Positions 60,778 to 64,000 of a stretch of 64,000 bases of DNA are shown piece after piece (the first letter of the stretch is position 1; each line of letters opens with the position of its first letter). The stretch is taken from the NCBI GenBank assembly GCA_029862045.1, contig JAOTYE010000017.1, positions 1-64,000 on the forward strand, read 5' to 3'. The notes below the pieces were generated by a model, which saw nothing but the letters and a program-made list of their open reading frames with translations, was not told where the DNA came from and made no database searches. This DNA is from Gammaproteobacteria bacterium (GTDB taxonomy: Bacteria > Pseudomonadota > Gammaproteobacteria > Steroidobacterales > Woeseiaceae). The translations under genes and the position numbers were made by a program.

Positions 60778-61125
60778 CTAGCCGGGCGACCTGCGCGTGG
60801 CGCGCCAAGCGAAGAGTGTCAGCCGCAACGTTTGCCAGGCCAGATAGGGAGAAAGAATGAAGAACCAGGCGACGAGGTCGCCAGATCGGATTTTCGCGCT
60901 CAAAGTCCCGAAAAAATCGCCGTAACCGTAGCCGCCGTAGCGACCGAACACATCCTGGCCGACCCAATAGATCGCAATCGGCATCAGTACGAAACCGAAA
61001 AAGAGCAGCCCCAGAAAGAGTGCTGTTTCCTTGACTGCGGCTTGCTTCAGGGCGTTTTGACTCAAGGTAACCGTCTCTGCGGCGTTGGCAGAGGATATCG
61101 TTGCCCACGGCCCCGGAAAGATCAA
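60778..61125 (-). CDS. Hypothetical membrane protein
   Basis: This 115-residue protein has two clear membrane helices (about 36-60 and 83-106), separated by a loop with DVFGRYGGYGYGDFF. The N terminus is polar and rich in Ala. The TTG at 61125 is the likely start because the frame begins there, 3 bases after the previous gene's stop, although no strong ribosome-binding site is seen. I do not recognise a family. It is co-directional with and coupled to the gene at 61129-61419. Confidence 0.55.
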   Translation of the reverse strand: MIFPGPWATISSANAAETVTLSQNALKQAAVKETALFLGLLFFGFVLMPIAIYWVGQDVFGRYGGYGYGDFFGTLSAKIRSGDLVAWFFILSPYLAWQTLRLTLFAWRATRRSPG

Positions 61126-61128
61126 GCT

Positions 61129-61419
61129 CTAACGGCGATGACGCCGCCGATACACCAGTATGCCCATATGCAGACATGCGCCCGCAAATAGCAGGTAATG
61201 CGGGAGTACCCAATACCAGTTGCTGATGTAGAGCGTGGCCAACAGTGCGGCAACGCCGGAAAAGAGGTAGAAATAGGGCAGCGCGGCGTAGAGCAGTTTC
61301 GGCAGCCAGATCTTGTGCGAAATCAACTTGCCCGCGTTGTGTGCGACCTGTTGAGCTTCGCTGAGAGTGCCCGGCTTCCCTGCCGTATTACTGAACATCA
61401 TGTCCCTGATGTGCTCCAT
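61129..61419 (-). CDS. Hypothetical two-helix membrane protein
   Basis: This 96-residue protein has two membrane helices (about 40-62 and 66-87) after a polar N terminus with an SEAQQVAHNAGKLISHK helix, and a basic RRRHRR tail. The ATG at 61419 is taken; ATG 61401 (MMFSNT) is also possible and has AGGGA just upstream. I do not recognise a family. It is adjacent and upstream of the membrane gene at 60778-61125, and the pair is probably one unit. Confidence 0.55.
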   Translation of the reverse strand: MEHIRDMMFSNTAGKPGTLSEAQQVAHNAGKLISHKIWLPKLLYAALPYFYLFSGVAALLATLYISNWYWVLPHYLLFAGACLHMGILVYRRRHRR

Positions 61420-61500
61420 GCGACCAGATAGACACGATACTGCGAACGGCAAAAAATTGCCGTGATTACGCTCACATTCCGGAGCGTCGATTGCGTCAGA

Positions 61501-63015
61501 TTATGCGTCGCGTTTGGGGCGTTCTTCGTAGCGGAAGTCGGCAGTACCAATGGTCATGATGTCGCCGTTTTGCAGGAAATGTTCAGTAATCCGTTTCGAA
61601 TTGACGAACACGCCGTTCTTGCTTCCCCAGTCGATGACACGTGCTCTATCACGCTCCGTTACGATGACAGCGTGTCGCCGGCTGACATAGGACGCTTTGA
61701 GCTGAATATCGTTCTGCTCGGTACGGCCGATCGTTTGTCGATCCTTGAACAATGGGAATCGCAGTTCCTGACCGTCGATTGAGCCGATCAATACGCGCGT
61801 GACACGTTCCCGCTCCTTACCTGACCGCTCATCGATGCGTTCCGACATGCGGTCGTCAATCTCATGGATAACTTCCTCGATCTCACCGATCGAGTCAATC
61901 TGCTGCGATTTCTTGGCGAGCTCCTCGAGCAGGCCATTGATCGCCTCACTCTTGTTTTCAAGCTTCTCTTCATTCTCGGCCGCCTCGCGAAGCAGCTTGC
62001 GGTTCTCTTTTTCCAGTCGCTCGATACGTGATTGACCTTCTTCTGTGGACTTGTTGAGCATTTGCTCGAGCTCATCTCTAAATCCGCGCGTATCAATAAG
62101 GTCTGAAGCGAGCTGTTCGGCAATAAGCTTGTTTTGCGCCACGGTTTCCTGCGCTGCGCCGAGTTCAAAACGCACCGCGCCAATTTCCTCGGCATACGCG
62201 TCTTTCCGTTCCTCGAGTTCCCTGGCCAATGCTGCGTTAGTGTTCTCCAGTTCGGCCAATTCCGCATTGCGTTCTTCGAGTTGCCTGGCAGCGTGATCAA
62301 GGTTCAGCTCAAGGGACTCACGAGTGTCCTCGGCTTCACTCCTTGCTGTCATAAACCTCTGCAGCTTCTGTCTGAGTGAGTCCGCGTAAGATTCTGTATG
62401 CTCAATCCGCGCCTGCTGTTCTTTGATCAGCGTCTGGGCGCCCGCAATCTGGCCGGTCCGCTTTTGTCGTGCAATAAGGTGTTGCTCGGATTCAGCCTCG
62501 GTGCTTTCCTTGTGCGATACGAGTTCGTCTTGCAAGTGTTCTATTTTTTCTTCGCATTCAATGATAGATGCGTTGAGTTCACCAACCTTGTCATCGCGGT
62601 CGCGAATCTCAGCCTTCAGTGCCTTTATCGATTGGTCACGCTTTTCGATCAGTTTTTCTTTTCGCGCGAGCCTCTTCTTCGTATCGTCAAGGTCCTGGTT
62701 CAGGTCACGGGTGAGTTCTTCGCGGGCTTTGATTTCCGCCTCGAGTCCTGTCCACCTGGCACGTAGCTGCTCAATGTCATATTGCAGACGATTAATTGTT
62801 TCCGAACGTGTCTTGAGATCGGACTTCAGATCTGAAATGGATTTATCGTGATCTTTGTTCTTGCCGATAAAGTCGTACGTGGCCGCAGAAGATTCCGACA
62901 TATCGTCCTTGTCGCCCTGCGAAGGCGCTTCTCCCAGGAAAAGCACTTCGAGTTCCGCCGTAGGATCGTCATCATCCGAGACTAATTGGTTTATGTTTTT
63001 CTTATCATTAGTCAT
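61501..63015 (-). CDS. FHA-domain protein with long coiled coil
   Basis: This 504-residue cytoplasmic protein starts with an acidic region of about 55 residues. A coiled coil of about 55-395 follows, rich in Glu, Lys, Arg and Leu. An FHA domain (about 404-500) ends it, with IGRTEQNDIQLKASYVSRRHAV and DWGSKNGVFVN, the signature phosphothreonine-binding residues. FHA proteins link kinases to targets. No kinase gene is adjacent; the neighbour is the AAA ATPase at 63099. It starts 82 bases after the ATPase stop in the same direction. Confidence 0.85.
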   Translation of the reverse strand: MTNDKKNINQLVSDDDDPTAELEVLFLGEAPSQGDKDDMSESSAATYDFIGKNKDHDKSISDLKSDLKTRSETINRLQYDIEQLRARWTGLEAEIKAREELTRDLNQDLDDTKKRLARKEKLIEKRDQSIKALKAEIRDRDDKVGELNASIIECEEKIEHLQDELVSHKESTEAESEQHLIARQKRTGQIAGAQTLIKEQQARIEHTESYADSLRQKLQRFMTARSEAEDTRESLELNLDHAARQLEERNAELAELENTNAALARELEERKDAYAEEIGAVRFELGAAQETVAQNKLIAEQLASDLIDTRGFRDELEQMLNKSTEEGQSRIERLEKENRKLLREAAENEEKLENKSEAINGLLEELAKKSQQIDSIGEIEEVIHEIDDRMSERIDERSGKERERVTRVLIGSIDGQELRFPLFKDRQTIGRTEQNDIQLKASYVSRRHAVIVTERDRARVIDWGSKNGVFVNSKRITEHFLQNGDIMTIGTADFRYEERPKRDA

Positions 63016-63098
63016 CCACCCATACTACCACGGGTATGAGGCTGGGAGACGTGCCCGATCGGGACCGCCGTGTTACGTCAAATGCGGCCGGAACTCGG

Positions 63099-64000
63099 CT
63101 AGTCGCAAGCAACCGTGCGGCCGTCAGCCCAGCGCCTGAGCGCCCCAATTTGCTCTTGCATCACGATGGACAGCGGCCTGGTTTGCTGCACCTCACTTAA
63201 TATGTGGTCAGTACCCAGCTGCTTTTGTTGTGAATGGGCGGCATAGAACGCGGCAACCACGGCCTGTTCGATCTCGGCGCCTGAAAACCCGTCCATTGCG
63301 TCCGCCAGAGCCTCAACATCGAATTCCCGGAGCCGCTGCTCCCGGCTGGTCAGGTGAATTGCAAGTATGGACGCTCTTACTTTCCTGTCAGGAAGGTCGA
63401 CGAAAAATATTTCATCGAATCGTCCTTTGCGGACAAGTTCGGGCGGCAACGCGCTGATGTCGTTGGCCGTCGCGACGACAAACACCTGGCTCTTTTTTTC
63501 CGCCATCCAGGTGAGAAATGTTCCGAGCACCCGTTGTGTGGTCCCCGTCTCGCCGCCACGACCCGCAATACCTTTTTCGATTTCGTCAATCCATAGTACA
63601 CAGGGCGACATGACGTCCGCGGTATTCAGTGATTCCCTGAGTTTGCGTTCGGTCTCACCGTGATACTTGTCGTAGATTGCGCCGAAATCCAGACGTAACA
63701 GAGGAACACCGAAAATGCCGGCCGTCGCCTTGGCAGCGAGGCTCTTGCCGCAGCCCTGAATGCCCAGCAGCAGAATGCCTTTTGGAGAATCGAGATGCGC
63801 GGCACTTGCGTCGCCGCGGAATACGGCTTTGCGTTGTGAGAGCCATTCCTTAAGGCGAGTAAGGCCTCCGACATCGATGAAACGTGCGGTGTCATATTCG
63901 AACTGCAATGCGCCACCGCGATTTAGAAGTTCGTATTTCGCCTGCATCACACCGGGCAGATCACTCTTGGTTATTGCTCCATCGACATAAATAGCGTTGC
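63099..64000 (-). CDS. Ycf46-type AAA ATPase, C-terminal part (5' end outside window)
   Basis: About 300 residues are visible, read from the right edge (last complete codon 63996-63998). The AAA core shows Walker A GIQGCGKS, Walker B CVLWIDEIEK, sensor ATAND and the arginine-finger-type GRFDEIFFVDLP, then a C-terminal helical lid domain. The NAIYVDGAITK and GGALQFEYDT leader blocks match Ycf46-like AAA proteins. Members are of uncertain role. The N-terminal domain lies outside the window, so the full length is not known. The FHA gene follows after 82 bases. Confidence 0.88.
   Translation of the reverse strand, partial: NAIYVDGAITKSDLPGVMQAKYELLNRGGALQFEYDTARFIDVGGLTRLKEWLSQRKAVFRGDASAAHLDSPKGILLLGIQGCGKSLAAKATAGIFGVPLLRLDFGAIYDKYHGETERKLRESLNTADVMSPCVLWIDEIEKGIAGRGGETGTTQRVLGTFLTWMAEKKSQVFVVATANDISALPPELVRKGRFDEIFFVDLPDRKVRASILAIHLTSREQRLREFDVEALADAMDGFSGAEIEQAVVAAFYAAHSQQKQLGTDHILSEVQQTRPLSIVMQEQIGALRRWADGRTVACD

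Noticed and set aside
60740-61213. Minus-strand frame of 157 codons over the small membrane genes
   Set aside because: Rich in Arg and Ser with no hydrophobic segments; it is out of frame with the two membrane genes that have clear helices.

Overview
The window reads as chromosomal DNA of a free-living, probably marine, gammaproteobacterium. The evidence is the ffs-dnaX-ybaB-recR order, the divergent ppsA/ppsR pair, a DUF1249 (YqiB-type) gene, Prc protease, oligoribonuclease, a YibH/YibI-like pair and many outer-membrane barrels and lipoproteins. A Woeseiales/Steroidobacterales-like lineage would fit, but that is inference. Coding density is very high and no gap exceeds 300 bases. I saw no tRNA, rRNA operon, CRISPR array, insertion sequence or prophage.

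Layout. 1-11.8 kb holds the end of a sigma-54 activator followed by a well-formed sigma-54 promoter in front of a barrel plus DUF4956 operon. It continues with a divergent K+ channel/Na+:H+ antiporter pair, a YibI-YibH-type membrane-fusion operon ending in a lipoprotein, an MscS channel, a lipoprotein and barrel pair, and a second DUF4956 gene paired with a CotH-like kinase. 11.8-24 kb is the most unusual part. It is an eight-gene same-strand run: DUF3604, PPIase, HupE/UreJ, DUF3604, barrel, SYLF protein, AI-2E-type permease and a lipid-anchored arylsulfatase. A divergent AraC regulator faces its first gene. 24-33.3 kb is an envelope-rich stretch with DUF302, two membrane proteins, barrels, a glycine-zipper protein, a DUF4136 lipoprotein, an 844-residue repeat protein and a lipase-like lipoprotein. 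33.3-45 kb holds a large AsmA protein, an orphan TAXI receptor, a DUF481 barrel, three small lipoproteins, PPK2, and a barrel with a DUF3179 protein.

45-60 kb is housekeeping. It holds SRP RNA with its own promoter, dnaX-ybaB-recR-HIT, rsgA divergent from orn, DUF938 and GFA genes, an SH3 protein, ppsA/ppsR, DUF1249, a coiled-coil protein and prc. 59-64 kb holds small membrane and unknown proteins, an FHA/coiled-coil protein and the end of a Ycf46-type AAA ATPase.

How genes may work together. The strongest candidate for an undescribed system is the DUF3604 cluster. It combines two exported proteins carrying PHP-type metal-ligand motifs, a HupE/UreJ permease of a family linked to metals, a membrane-anchored foldase, a barrel and an exported sulfatase. 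One reading is a metal-dependent ester-hydrolysis system in the envelope. The second candidate is the pair of DUF4956 loci, one under an apparent sigma-54 promoter and the other coupled to a CotH-like kinase.
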